Shown: one piece after another, positions 10,105 to 19,263 of the stretch
Layout: each line of letters starts with the position of its first letter
Position numbering within the stretch: the first letter of the stretch is position 1
Source of the DNA: Russula earlei
Taxonomy: Eukaryota > Basidiomycota > Agaricomycetes > Russulales > Russulaceae
NCBI GenBank assembly: GCA_025769875.1
Contig: JAGFNK010000760.1
Coordinates: forward strand, 1-22,740
Direction: 5' to 3'
Length of the DNA: 22,740 nt
The notes under the pieces: model-generated
Databases searched by the model: none
Told to the model about the DNA's origin: nothing
The model's input: the letters and a program-made list of their open reading frames with translations, nothing else
Program-made: the position numbers and the translations under genes

Positions 10105-11513
10105 CTTAATTGCATCAGGATATAAGGGAATCATGTGAGCGCATGTCAACCCCCTCCTCTGAGGTCCCCAGGTTGGGTCACATAGTGTTGAACCCACAAG
10201 TTGGACCCAAGAGGGTGGCAATGACTAAGCACCTCCTCTGAGGTCCCTCTATCTGTGGTTGCATTTCACAACACAAGAACCAGTACATCGGACCGGACCA
10301 GCAACTGGACAAGCCTACCCGGACACGCCTCAAGTTTCTTGCACGTTTTATTACTCCCTCTGATCGAGCCTTGCATACACCAGATGTTTCCCTCATGTTC
10401 TAGTATGATCGCCTTGTTGTTACCTCGTAGATACTATTTGATATAGTATCCTACACATATATAAGATAGCTATCTGATGAGGACAAGCTTCAAGCTTGTT
10501 CTCCTGTGAAATATCACTGGTTTTCTCACTTTGGAACTTGTAGGCTTGCAAGACATCAAGCAATCCTTCTGAAACCTCTTATACTCATAAGTCTTCTTAA
10601 CGCAAAGACTTACTTGTAGTTTCCCTCCTCCGCGGAACATATTCGCCTTGGCGATATCGTCTCCGAAATCCCCAAAATTCACGAAGACTTAGTGTCTCAC
10701 TCAACTTGCTGCGCTCGTCTCGCATGTGAACTGATTTGTCAGCGACACCACCCCCAGTCGGTGACAGTTCTTGTATCACTCATTCACACCTTATGACCCA
10801 TACAAGATGGGCTGCTTCCAATATTATAATTTGGAGGAGCCGTGTGGTGCCTTTAGTCCTGTTTCGTGTTGCATTGGTCAAAGGAGTCCTTTGAGGTATG
10901 AAAGGGGGTGGGGCATGGCTTGTGGCAGTGGTGGCATTGGTTGTGGAGGTGGGGGCTTCGATCTCCAGTGGCAAGGGGGAGCCTGTTGTTGTTCAAGGGT
11001 AGTGGTGAGGGGATTTTACATGACTAGGGTGACACAGTTTCATGGCGAGGGGGCAGGGTGTTTTATAGCAGGTCTATGTAGGATTTACATTTGGGTGGGT
11101 GCTTAGTCTACTGGGGGAAGGGTGGTCATGTAGTGTACAGGGGTTAGGGTCTGTTCCTCTGGCTCATGATGTCATGGCCATCTATGTTCTCAGAGTCAGT
11201 CTGGTTTCATTGTGTGGGATCCTCATGAGGTGATGGTGTCTGGTCTCAGAGGGAGGGTGTGGGCTCAAGGTGGGGGATTGTATTTAGCCAGTTGGCGCTA
11301 GGTATGGGGGGAAGTCACAGAGGGGTGTCTCTGCTGTTCACCTGGTGGGGTGGTTGTTTGTACAATTTACTTGGTGTGAATGGGGGCCATTGCTCTAAAC
11401 AAAGGCTTGGACGGGTGGCTCGAGCTCACTGTCATCCTCACTGCCTATCCTTGCCCCGGCTTTGCCATGGGAAAATCTGGACCTGGTAGTGGTTGCGGTT
11501 CAAGGAGCCCCGA

Positions 11514-11528
11514 TATTCTTGCTTTATT
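11514..11528. repeat. LINE target-site duplication, right copy
   Basis: TATTCTTGCTTTATT, identical to 9513-9527, at the truncated 5' end of the minus-strand LINE. Confidence 0.65.
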
Positions 11529-11800
11529 CCGATTGCAGATAGTGATGTTGGCAGCCCGGCTCAAAGCCAGAAGCTGGCCAGGGCCGAGCTGGCAGGAGCT
11601 GAGCTGACCTGGGCCATGTCACTGGCTCGGACCGGCCCATGGCCCAGGCTTGAGATATGGAAAGCCAGAAGCTGTGGCCCAAGCTGTGGCTTTTGGTGCC
11701 TGGATTCACACCTCTGCACCTGGAATTTTGTGATCAATAACTGTGCAGTTTTAGTCTTATGGCAGGTATAAAAGTAAATTTGTTGTTGTTTTTTGAAATT
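11529..11800 (+). other. GGCC-rich stretch, possible hAT subterminal region
   Basis: From about 11549 (CAGCCCGGCTC) the DNA is rich in GGCC, GGCTC and AGCTGG motifs and holds a direct repeat AAAGCCAGAAGCTG (near 11563 and 11660). hAT elements often start with CAG and have GGCC-rich subterminal DNA, and a hAT-like transposase lies downstream. No matching inverted terminus was found at the other side, so the end is not proven. Confidence 0.3.
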
Positions 11801-13160
11801 GTGATCATGTCAATGGCAAGAGCACCTCATGTGAGACACCAACCTGTTCCTTTGAGCCATTTGATTGCAGATTCTAATGTCACCAAATCTGCACTGACAT
11901 CTCATTGCCAAAGCATCACATTTGCCCAGGCCAAAAAAACAGCAGAAACAGAGGAGGAACTGAATCATCATGCTCCATCGACCAGGTCCATCAATCAACA
12001 GTGAGATGATGATCAATCTCTATTGACATCAGTGCCCTTGACATCAGCACCATCACCAGTTGCTGGCACACTAACCACAGCTTCACAAGCTGGTAGCACT
12101 GTAACAGTGCCACCTGCTATTGAAAATGGTTCAGAAAGTGAGCACTCAGATATTTTATTTACAGTGGTAAGAAAAAGGAAATGAAAGCAGACACAAAATT
12201 TGGGTATGTGATCTTATCAATCAACTGCACTGCTGTATTAAAATCTATCATAGACACACATGATGCACCTCAGACCAATGAGAATGGATTGTACAACAAT
12301 GTCAACATCATGGGAATTGACTCTGATACACCCACTGAGACCGATACATCAAAGAACAAGAAGAACAAGAAGGCAGATCTTGACCAATTTTTTGAGCAAG
12401 TGAGACATATGAAGGGGGACAAGCATGGGTGGCATCAGTGTAAAATATGCACGTGAGTGATTAATATGTGCCATTTTCTAATTATTGTCAAGACACGTAC
12501 TGCTGATCACTAAGGACTCAGGAGCAGGTGGGCGAAGGTCGGAACAGATGGTATGCAGCATAAACAGTGTTGAACAGGAGGACGAGCCAAACAGCTAGAA
12601 GGTACCAGATGGGGACTGGTATGTGTTGCAGAAGGCAGAGGTGAAGGTTGGAGGCCAGTGCAGTGAAGGGCTTTAGACAAGGCAGTTGTTGAAGAGTACC
12701 TTGAAGATGAGGGGAGACTTTAGCCTGAGCAGTCGCAGGGGAGTAACCAGGAAGATGAGAGTATCACAAATGGACAGTCTGACAACTGCCACGCTACATT
12801 GGGGCTTATATACTGTGTACAGGGCTGATTACAAAGAGCAGGAACTATTCCTATTCTAGACTCCTTGGTACCATCCAATAGGACTACAGGGGCATGAACT
12901 TGCTTGTGTCAGGTTTCAGGCTTACTGTATTACTGATCACTGTGGAGCGATGAAATCCTTATGATGTCATTATGGAGCGCTTAGTGAGCCAGTGAGGTCA
13001 TTGTTGAGTTGCTCAGTCAGGCATGATGTCATTGGAGCCTAGATGATGTCATATGAGTTATGCAACAGTTTATAGGAGTTTATGCCACTGTTTTGGGTTC
13101 TTGGTGGCTGAGTGGCCATGTGGCTGCCACGCAATGATTACCCGATTAGGAAATGGGTGC

Positions 13161-14123
13161 TGTCAAGACTCACTGTTGAACTATCCAGTTCAAGAGCGAG
13201 GGATAAGCTCGAAGACGAGTCAATAGACATCCAAGACAGCGTGGGCAAGAAGTAAAGTCCAGAGTAGTAACAGATACCAGAGAGGCACTGTTACCGTGAG
13301 AGTAGAGCAATCATGCAGAGAAGAGGCCAGGATAGACACAAGGGGATGGTCCTTAAAGGAGTATCCCAGGAATGGAGAGTGCTGTAAACAAATGGACAGT
13401 CTGAGGACTGTCCGCTACTTTATTGAGCGCTTATATACTACAAGAGAACTGCTACTTAGAGAACAAGTCTTAACCTTGTTATCAAGCACAATAGAGTGCT
13501 GAGTAAGAAGTCGGAGTGTGCTTACTGAGCATGCTCAGTCATGCTCAGTAAGCTGCTGAGTAAGAAGGCTCTTCCTGATGAGTAAGAGCTTTCATTGTCC
13601 ACGTGTTTGCTGATCTAGTGCACGTGCGAGCACCTGATTCATTTCCTGTTAGTTAGTTTAGGGCTGGTCATTTGAGGACTTGGAGTTTGGTTAGGGAATA
13701 GTGTTATCTTATAAGGCCCTTATATAGCTCCATTAGGATCCTTAGAGTCGACCCTAATACTTCTATTAAGGTCCTTAGAATTGCCTTATAGTTCCTTTTA
13801 TAGTTATTAGAGTTGGTCTAATAACGCATTGTAGAGTCTTTTGGTACTAGGTTAGTACCCATTGTAGAGCACCTAGAGTCATCCTAAAGGGTCCCTAGAA
13901 GGGCCCTAATACTGTCCTTTATTGTTAGAAGGGTTGCCATTAAGTGGGGCTTGCTGTATGTCGATTGTGCCGAGAATCGCTTGCGCAACAATGCATGCGC
14001 AATATTGTGGACACCTCTACTCACCCCTTTTGCTCATGTGAACAGGGTGACACCATAGAAGCTGGGTTTCCTCCTATAAGGAAGGGTCCTTCAAGGGCCC
14101 TCTCCAGAGAATGGTTCATGACA
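13161..14123 (+). mobile_element. solo LTR family C nested in LTR B (TSD GGTGC)
   Basis: A 963-bp unit starts TGTCAAGACTC and ends TTCATGACA, flanked by GGTGC at 13156-13160 and 14124-14128. Copy A of LTR B has a single GGTGC (484-488) at the same place, i.e. the empty site. Its ends and its TATA region (TTATATACT, about 13431) resemble LTR B, so the two families are related. The second half (about 13690-13930) has loose repeats of an AGAGTYG...CTAATA type. No protein-coding relic is present. Confidence 0.88.
13521..13552. repeat. short inverted repeat in LTR C
   Basis: Perfect 13-bp arms (CTTACTGAGCATG and its complement) around a 6-bp loop; a shorter perfect palindrome ACTGAGCATGCTCAGT overlaps the left arm. 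It could form a hairpin in LTR RNA or act as a paired protein-binding site. Confidence 0.6.
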
Positions 14124-15100
14124 GGTGCCTGGTCATGTCATAGTGCCTTTGCAATAGTGATATCTTGCACCACAGGAGGGATAGCCCAAGAAACAGAAGT
14201 GTGTTGGCAATGTAAAGTGAGAGAGGTCTTTCTTGAGTGAAATAGGACAATACATGGCCAGGATCTGGCCTTGGTTCATAACAATTATGACTCAATATTT
14301 CTGCAGGTCTGGAGATGGATGTAACAAAACAGATGCCCTCCTCATTGGCAAACATACAACTCTCCGAAGACACATGGCTTCCAAACACAAGGTAGGAGAT
14401 TTCTTCTCTGGTCTCCAATCTTAATGACAATTTATCATCAGGGTCCTTATTGATGCTGGTGCTTTTGATGCTTCCTGAGGATGCAAAAACAAGATGTAAG
14501 GAGGCTCTGGACAAGGTGATGGAGCAAAGCCAGGTTGATGACCACTTCCACCTCACAAATCCTGATGACAGGCCAATGCCATACTCCAATGAGGTGTTTA
14601 AGGAAGCTGCATTACAGTGGCTCATCAAAACAGATCAAGTAAGTTTGCCTCCTCAAATCCTTCTCTTGGTCTCACTGTCTCACCATCTCACTGGACAGCC
14701 CATAGCCGCTTTTGAACATCCCTCCTTCCTGAATATGATAAACATTGCCTCTCGAGCAACTCACAGTGTCAAGATTCTTAGCCAACACCAAATGTGTGAT
14801 GAGTGAGATCATCACACTTTTTAAGCACAAATGAATAAACTGAGGAATCACCTTGATGTTAGTACTTTTATTTTGGTCATTCTCAGCATTATGCCCCTGA
14901 TTCTTTGTCCAGAGCCAATACATCACTGGAAGGATCAGTCTAACATGCGATGCATGGCAGGCCACTGTGATGATCTGGCCAGTGTGACAGCGACATGCCC
15001 ATGGCTGTGACAATGGCAGGTGAAGCTTTCTCTTGCTTGCTCTCCCATCCTCTTGCATTGCTTTGCACCTCAATGCCCTCTGCTTTGCCACCTCCTCTGG

Positions 15101-15540
15101 CATGCGTGACAACTCAGGCCAAGACCACAAGAACACCCAGTGGCCACAAATGTCAATCGTGAATCTGGTGCATGGTTCATGTTCCTTTTTTTTTTTTGTT
15201 TGTTTATTTTCTGTCTCATTCTGCCCCCTTTTCTAACCCTTTTTCACATTGACAGCATGGCCAGCGCCATGGCGATGACACAGCAATGAAGAGAGCAACA
15301 CGCATTTCATGCGTTCTTGCCTGGGTGACCACTCTGAGCCAAGACCACAAGCACACCCAGTGGCCATCAAAACCTCTCATGCGATTCCGGTGCGCGTTTC
15401 ATGTTCCTTTCTTTTTTTGTTTCTTTTTTTCCATCGCACTTTTTCTAACCCTTTCTCACAGTGATAGCACGAACAGCGCTGGGGCGATAACACAGCCATC
15501 AAGACACCCATTTCCTGCATTCTCACCCTGTCTTTTGTTT
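15101..15540 (+). repeat. diverged tandem repeat, about 220-bp unit
   Basis: Two units can be aligned by shared blocks: CCAAGACCACAAG (ending about 15130 and 15350), CATGTTCC (15178 and 15400) and CTAACCC (15233 and 15445); a third unit starts near 15460. Spacing between blocks is 212-222 bp. Each unit has a T-rich tract followed by a CTAAC branch-like motif and a CAG, resembling an intron end, so it may be repeated exon-intron modules or simply non-coding DNA. Confidence 0.6.
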
Positions 15541-15574
15541 TTCACTCTGCATCCTCAGCCCTAATTTGTGTCTT

Positions 15575-15579
15575 TCCCT
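15575..15579. repeat. Copia TSD TCCCT, left
   Basis: TCCCT immediately outside the left LTR, identical to 21894-21898. Confidence 0.8.
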
Positions 15580-15793
15580 TATTGGAGCTCAGAAGTTGTA
15601 TTGGAGCTCAGAAGTTGATGAGATGGGAGATAAAGGGATATATTTGAGATAAGGTTGTATGTGTGTTCTAATGTATCTTATATACGACAGTATGGAATGT
15701 ATGAAGTAAGGATAGCATGATGTCAGATATCGTAGTATGATGTCACACTAGCAGACATTGTAGTAATGCCTAAGATCTACCCAAGATCTAATA
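15580..15793 (-). repeat. Copia 3' LTR (214 bp)
   Basis: Matches 21699-21893 except for six transitions and an extra 19-bp copy of the outermost LTR sequence (15580-15598 repeats 15599-15617). The extra copy lies inside the TCCCT duplication, so it was present at or before insertion. Confidence 0.9.
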
Positions 15794-15802
15794 CTCCCCC
15801 TC
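15794..15802 (-). promoter_or_regulatory. Copia polypurine tract
   Basis: GAGGGGGAG on the minus strand directly abuts the 3' LTR; this is the plus-strand DNA primer position in LTR elements. Confidence 0.8.
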
Positions 15803-15847
15803 AACGTTGGAGGGTGAGAACCCTTAAGACGGTGCATTTTCGCAATG

Positions 15848-16373
15848 TCAAGTCTGTTCCTCGTGGAGATCAAGGAGTAGGCATAAATGAGTGAAGTCCA
15901 GTTGACAAAGAGGTTTGGTGAAGATGTTGGCGATGTTGTCTTTGGTTGGGACTCGAGCAATGGAGATGTCGCCTGGGAGCACTTGTTCTCTGACATAATG
16001 GTATTTGACATGAATGTGTTTCACATGTGAATGCCACACATGATCTTTGGCAAGTTTTGATGCCATGTCATTATCGCAGTAGATGGTTGTGGGGGTAGAT
16101 TGGGTGAATTGAGTTTGGGAGAGCACTTGCCATAGGAAGATTGCCTTGTGGGCTGCGATGTGCAATGTGATGTACTCCACGTAACAGGAGCTGTCAGCAA
16201 CCATCCGTTGCTTCCGTGAGGACCAAGATATGCAACCTGAACCTAGATGGAAGCAATACCCAGCGGTAGACCGACTAGTGTCCACGCAGTTCACGAAGTC
16301 AGAGTCAGAGTGACCAACCAGGGTGATGGGATGTGAGCCACCCAGCATGAGCGACAATGTTCGCGTTCCCTTC
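15848..16373 (-). pseudogene. Copia RNase H domain
   Basis: Minus-strand frame with HSDSDF (first catalytic Asp), STAGYCFHLG, SWSSRKQ, a CYVEYI segment carrying the catalytic Glu, and YCDNDMA (next Asp), ending KDNIANIFTKPL and a stop at 15848. These are the standard Copia RNase H landmarks. It continues from the RT frame only after a one-base shift near 16373 (next to YLEG), so the original polyprotein is broken here. Confidence 0.85.
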
Positions 16374-18336
16374 AAGGTAATGAAGGATGCGGATGGCGGC
16401 AGACCAATGGTCTTGGTTGTAGCAGTCCATGAAGGAGGCCAGTTTGGATACAGCAAAGGCAATGTCGGGACAAGTGGCGTTCGCGATGTAGAACAGGTTG
16501 CCAATGAGCGTGGGGTATCGGGTGGTGTTACGCCAGGTGAGGATGTCTGGGGTGATGGGTACAGATTTGTCATTGCACTGGAGGCGGAGCCCGGGGATCA
16601 TAGGGAGGTCCACTGGGTGAGCGTTGGATTGCCTGAATTGGTGTACAACGCGGTCAATGAAGGCGGACTGGCAGAGTGAGATAGATTTAGCAGTGTGGTT
16701 GTGAGTAACAGCAATGCCAAGGGCAAATTTGATGGGGCCAAGGTCCGAGATTTCCCAGCGTGAGCGCAGTAAGGCTTTGAACACGTTGTGTTCGGATTCA
16801 GAGGAAGCAATGGAGATGATGTCGTCGACGTGGACGACAAAGATGATAGTACCCGATGGAGTCCAACGGGAATAGACACACCACTCACAAGGGAGACGTT
16901 TGAACCCCCAATCCTCCACCGCTTTGTTGAATGTCTGATTCCAAATTCTGCTGGCTTGCTTCATGCCATAAATGCCCTTCATTAGTTTCATGACCCAGTT
17001 CTCTTTTCCCAGGGCTTCGAAACCAGATGGTTGTTCCATTAACATGATCTCGTTAGGCGGTAGAACACCATGGAGGAAAGCAGTTTTTATGTCGAATTGT
17101 TGGATGTCCCAGGCAAGGGAAGCGGCAATATGGAGGAGCATGTGAAGTGATTCAGGATGTGCTGTAGGGGCTGTTGTCTTTGTGTAGTCCAGGCCGTATT
17201 GCTGCGCATATCCTTTAGCGACATAGTGGACCTTGTAATGAGTGATGTTGCCAAGGTTGTCGCATTTACATTTGCAAATGAGTTTGCCACAGAGCAGGCA
17301 GAGGTGTGAAGGCACCTCGGAGCATGGGACCAGGACGAAAACTTGGAGGTCCTCCAAGCTTTTAATTTCATCCTGAGTGCCGGCAATCCAGAGCTCGCAC
17401 TCTGGTGAGAAGAGGGCGTCAGACCAAGAAGGTTTGTCGTCCAGTATAGTGTCCACAGTCCCATCATGGATGGAGGAAAAAGCATGGGGCAGTGTATGAA
17501 AGGAATCGTCAATGGTGAGGGGAAATAGCATGTGCATATCACGAAAACGAGAATATTCAGAGAGGAAGGAATATAGTAGGGTGTCAGTAGGCAAAGGATG
17601 TGTAGGCGATGATCTCTGGGTCGGTATGGTATCGTACGTATAGGAAGGTTCATTAAGCAAAGGAATCGGGTCCATATGAAAATCTTGGAGAGAGCAGGTA
17701 AGGGTTGTATCGCTGAGCGGTTTCTGTTGAGAAGGGCAGTCAAGCCCATCATTAGTGAGCATGCGAGATGTGGGTGCCGGAATGTGGCTAGAACGATGGA
17801 CGGCAGGAGCGGCGCTGTGGGTGTTACATGTAGCTGAAGTTACAGTCATATTTGGGGTAGAGGAAGAGGGGCAGGGAATGGTAGAATAAGGTGTAAGGGA
17901 TGAGCTTTGGAGGGGGGGCGGTGGTTCTAAGGTATTACGTTGTGGAGGTGACGCTGAAGGTGGTAAGGTATGTGCCATGTTATTGGATGTAAAGGGGTGG
18001 TGAGGAAGGGAAGCGTTATCAGTCATGGAAGAGGAAGAGTGGTCAGATGGGTCAGGGACAGAGGGAGAAGTGCAATCGGACGGTAATGTAATATTAGGTA
18101 AAGGGTGGGGAGCAGGTGGAGATAATGTAAGAACCAGTATAGATGATGGAAGTGGAAGTGTGGTGGGAGTAGTTTTGTCAGGTTTGTCATTGTTTGTTGA
18201 GGGATTGACGTTTGAAGTGGGGAAACAGAAGTCAGTGTGTACAGAGGGTGTGGAAGGGGGGGGGTGTTGCCCAGTTGAGGCGGTCGCTTGAGGGGTGGGT
18301 TCTAGTTGCATGGGAATTTCATCCCAGGACAGGTGC
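16374..18336 (-). pseudogene. Copia reverse transcriptase domain with linker
   Basis: Open minus-strand frame from about 18336. The first 300 residues are a Pro/Ser/Thr-rich linker between integrase and RT, common in fungal Copia. RT follows with WIAGTQDEI, YVAKGYAQQ, FDIKTAFLHG (first catalytic Asp), GIYGMKQASRIWNQ and the active-site box FVVHVDDIIS (HVDD in place of YVDD, which I recall as usual in fungal Copia). A frame change near 18337 separates it from integrase, and another near 16373 separates it from RNase H. Confidence 0.9.
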
Positions 18337-19263
18337 CTTATTGTTAATCAGTATTTCATTCAGATAAAGGGAAGACACAGTAGCATCGAGGTGCTCAATA
18401 AAAGTAACATGGAAGGAATTGAATACGTGATTTTTATACCTGTCCCATAGGCAATATGCATTGGCGTTTGGAGCATACCCAATGAGAGTGCACTCAGTGG
18501 AGTGTTGAAGGATTTTAGCTTGTTTCCCTGGGATCAGTGCGAAACAGCAGGAGCCAATCTCACGCAGGTGTGAAATGGAAGGCTTGCGACCAAACCAACT
18601 TTCGAAAGGTGTTTTACCATTAAGGGTTTTGGATGCAGTAAGGGTGGTGAGGTAAGTTGCAGTAGCATTAAACTCATCCCAAAAGTTAGGGGGCGCAGCA
18701 CAAGTGAGGCGCATGCTGCGTGCTTTGTTCATTATCATACAATGAAGGCGTTCAGCCCTTCCATTTTGGAGGGAAGTGTAAGGGGCGGTTTTAAGGTGCT
18801 GAATGCCCAGGCGAGAGCACCATGTGGAGAAGTGGTTGGAGACGAGTTCTCCATTGTCTGAGATGATGTACACGGAGGTTGGATTGATTTTCAACTGCGC
18901 GCCGCCATTCATCGAGTTTTGCAGCGGCGGTGTCTTTTGTTGGAAGCGGAATTGTCCATACGTAACTGGAGAAATCATTCGATTATATTCATGGAGTATC
19001 GACAACCAGAACATGACAAAATGGACATTGGCCCTGTGAGGTCAATATGAATGTGTTCGAGGCAGTGGGTTGCTTTAGGGCCTTCATGTGTTTTTGGCAC
19101 AGGGGAATGAGTCTGTTTTCCAAGAATGCAGTGTTGGCATTTTGGCTGGCAAGTGCAACAAGTTAATGGTCATACCATCGACGCAGTGCAACTGCGCCAT
19201 GTCCAGGACCGTGCGGAAATTGCAGTGTCCAAGACGCCTGTGCCATGTGTCGATATCGGGGAT
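18337..19263 (-). pseudogene. Copia integrase domain, several frameshifts
   Basis: Landmarks in order on the minus strand: DTWHRRLGHCN (first His of the HHCC finger and GAG-pre-integrase), a Cys-pair segment CQHCILGKQ, HIDLTGPM (first Asp), SDNGELVS (second Asp), NGRAERLH (Glu), then GKTPFESWFGRKP and GSCCFALIPG of the C-terminal part. The frame breaks at an A-run (19140-19143), near 18978, near 18863 and near 18337. Each is a small indel, not a large loss. Confidence 0.85.

Larger units (their letters stand above)
9968..10766 (+). mobile_element. solo LTR, family D (799 bp), TSD GTTCT
   Basis: The element starts TGTCAC and ends GTGACA, and is flanked by GTTCT at 9963-9967 and 10767-10771. 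Taking it out rejoins the LINE reading frame. A TATATAAG at about 10459 suggests a plus-strand promoter, so plus orientation is preferred. It contains a complete tRNA cloverleaf (10028-10100) and a 16-bp direct repeat (10153-10168 and 10232-10247). No internal retrotransposon coding sequence remains, consistent with LTR-LTR recombination. Confidence 0.8.
9748..10974 (-). pseudogene. C-terminal relic of LINE RT/RNase H polyprotein
   Basis: Reading the minus strand from 10974 to the TAA at 9748-9750, with the solo LTR removed, gives one frame. It contains ILEAAHLVWVIRCE, then IRWHHAIN, then a DTWEQVL-like stretch and NREVLVG near the end. These match the C-terminal region of the RT-RNase H proteins of basidiomycete LINEs as I remember them. 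Removing the 799-bp LTR and one GTTCT copy restores the frame exactly. Two TGA codons (one directly after IRCE, one after SFTK) break it; the first is probably CGA to TGA. The N-terminal nuclease and RT domains are missing. Not functional. Confidence 0.6.
9528..11513 (-). mobile_element. 5'-truncated LINE-type retrotransposon, split by a solo LTR
   Basis: The element is bounded by a 15-bp direct repeat (9513-9527 and 11514-11528). On the minus strand it ends in an A-rich tail of the form (AAAAT)n, seen as T-rich DNA at 9519-9558, which is typical of non-LTR elements. Without the nested LTR (9968-10766 plus one 5-bp duplication) it is about 1.18 kb, so only the 3' part of the element is present. 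The coding relic is described separately. Its part above 11000 is G-rich on the plus strand and no longer readable. Confidence 0.65.
12486..14283 (+). mobile_element. LTR family B, copy B, in transposase intron (TSD ATTAT)
   Basis: The LTR begins TGTCAAGACACG and ends TTCATAACA, flanked by ATTAT at 12481-12485 and 14284-14288. It is about 830 bp once the nested LTR C and its 5-bp duplication are taken out. It matches copy A at 1-644 and the 36 bases at 22705-22740. It lies between splice donor GTGAGT (12453) and acceptor CTGCAG (ends 14306); without it the intron would be 51 nt. Compared with copy A it has lost about a dozen CpGs to TpG or CpA. Confidence 0.85.
12181..15030 (+). pseudogene. 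hAT-type transposase with BED zinc finger, broken and interrupted
   Basis: Recognisable exons: 12181-12452 (Lys-rich stretch then WHQCKIC), 14307-14391 (TTLRRHMASKHK), about 14442-14638 (LPEDAKTRC, then YSNEVFKEAALQWLIKTDQ), 14699-14811 (FEHPSFLNMINIASRAT), then a frameshifted part with FKHK, NKLRNHL and, after an intron ending near 14910, GRISLTCDAWQA. The Cys pair and His pair of a BED finger are encoded on either side of the first intron. The motif order matches fungal hAT transposases as I know them. Breaks: stop and frameshifts near 14450, 14806, 14840 and 14960; the RNase H-like catalytic region and dimerisation domain are missing. The N-terminal exon structure at 11759-12180 is unresolved. 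The first intron carries an LTR insertion. Confidence 0.7.

Noticed and set aside
11549..11560. hAT terminal inverted repeat CAGCCCGGCTC
   Set aside because: No complementary end or 8-bp duplication could be found in the window, so kept only as a weak regional note.
12001..12047. 47-nt intron joining the N-terminal transposase exons
   Set aside because: Signals look acceptable, but joining leads to an early stop; other donor-acceptor pairs here also fail to keep the frame.
14116..14628. 170-codon minus-strand frame across LTR end and transposase exons
   Set aside because: It crosses an insertion boundary and lies antisense to the recognised zinc-finger exons.
17087..17752. Alternative minus-strand frame of 221 codons in the RT linker and RT region
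   Set aside because: It is a shadow of the reverse transcriptase frame, which carries all conserved motifs.
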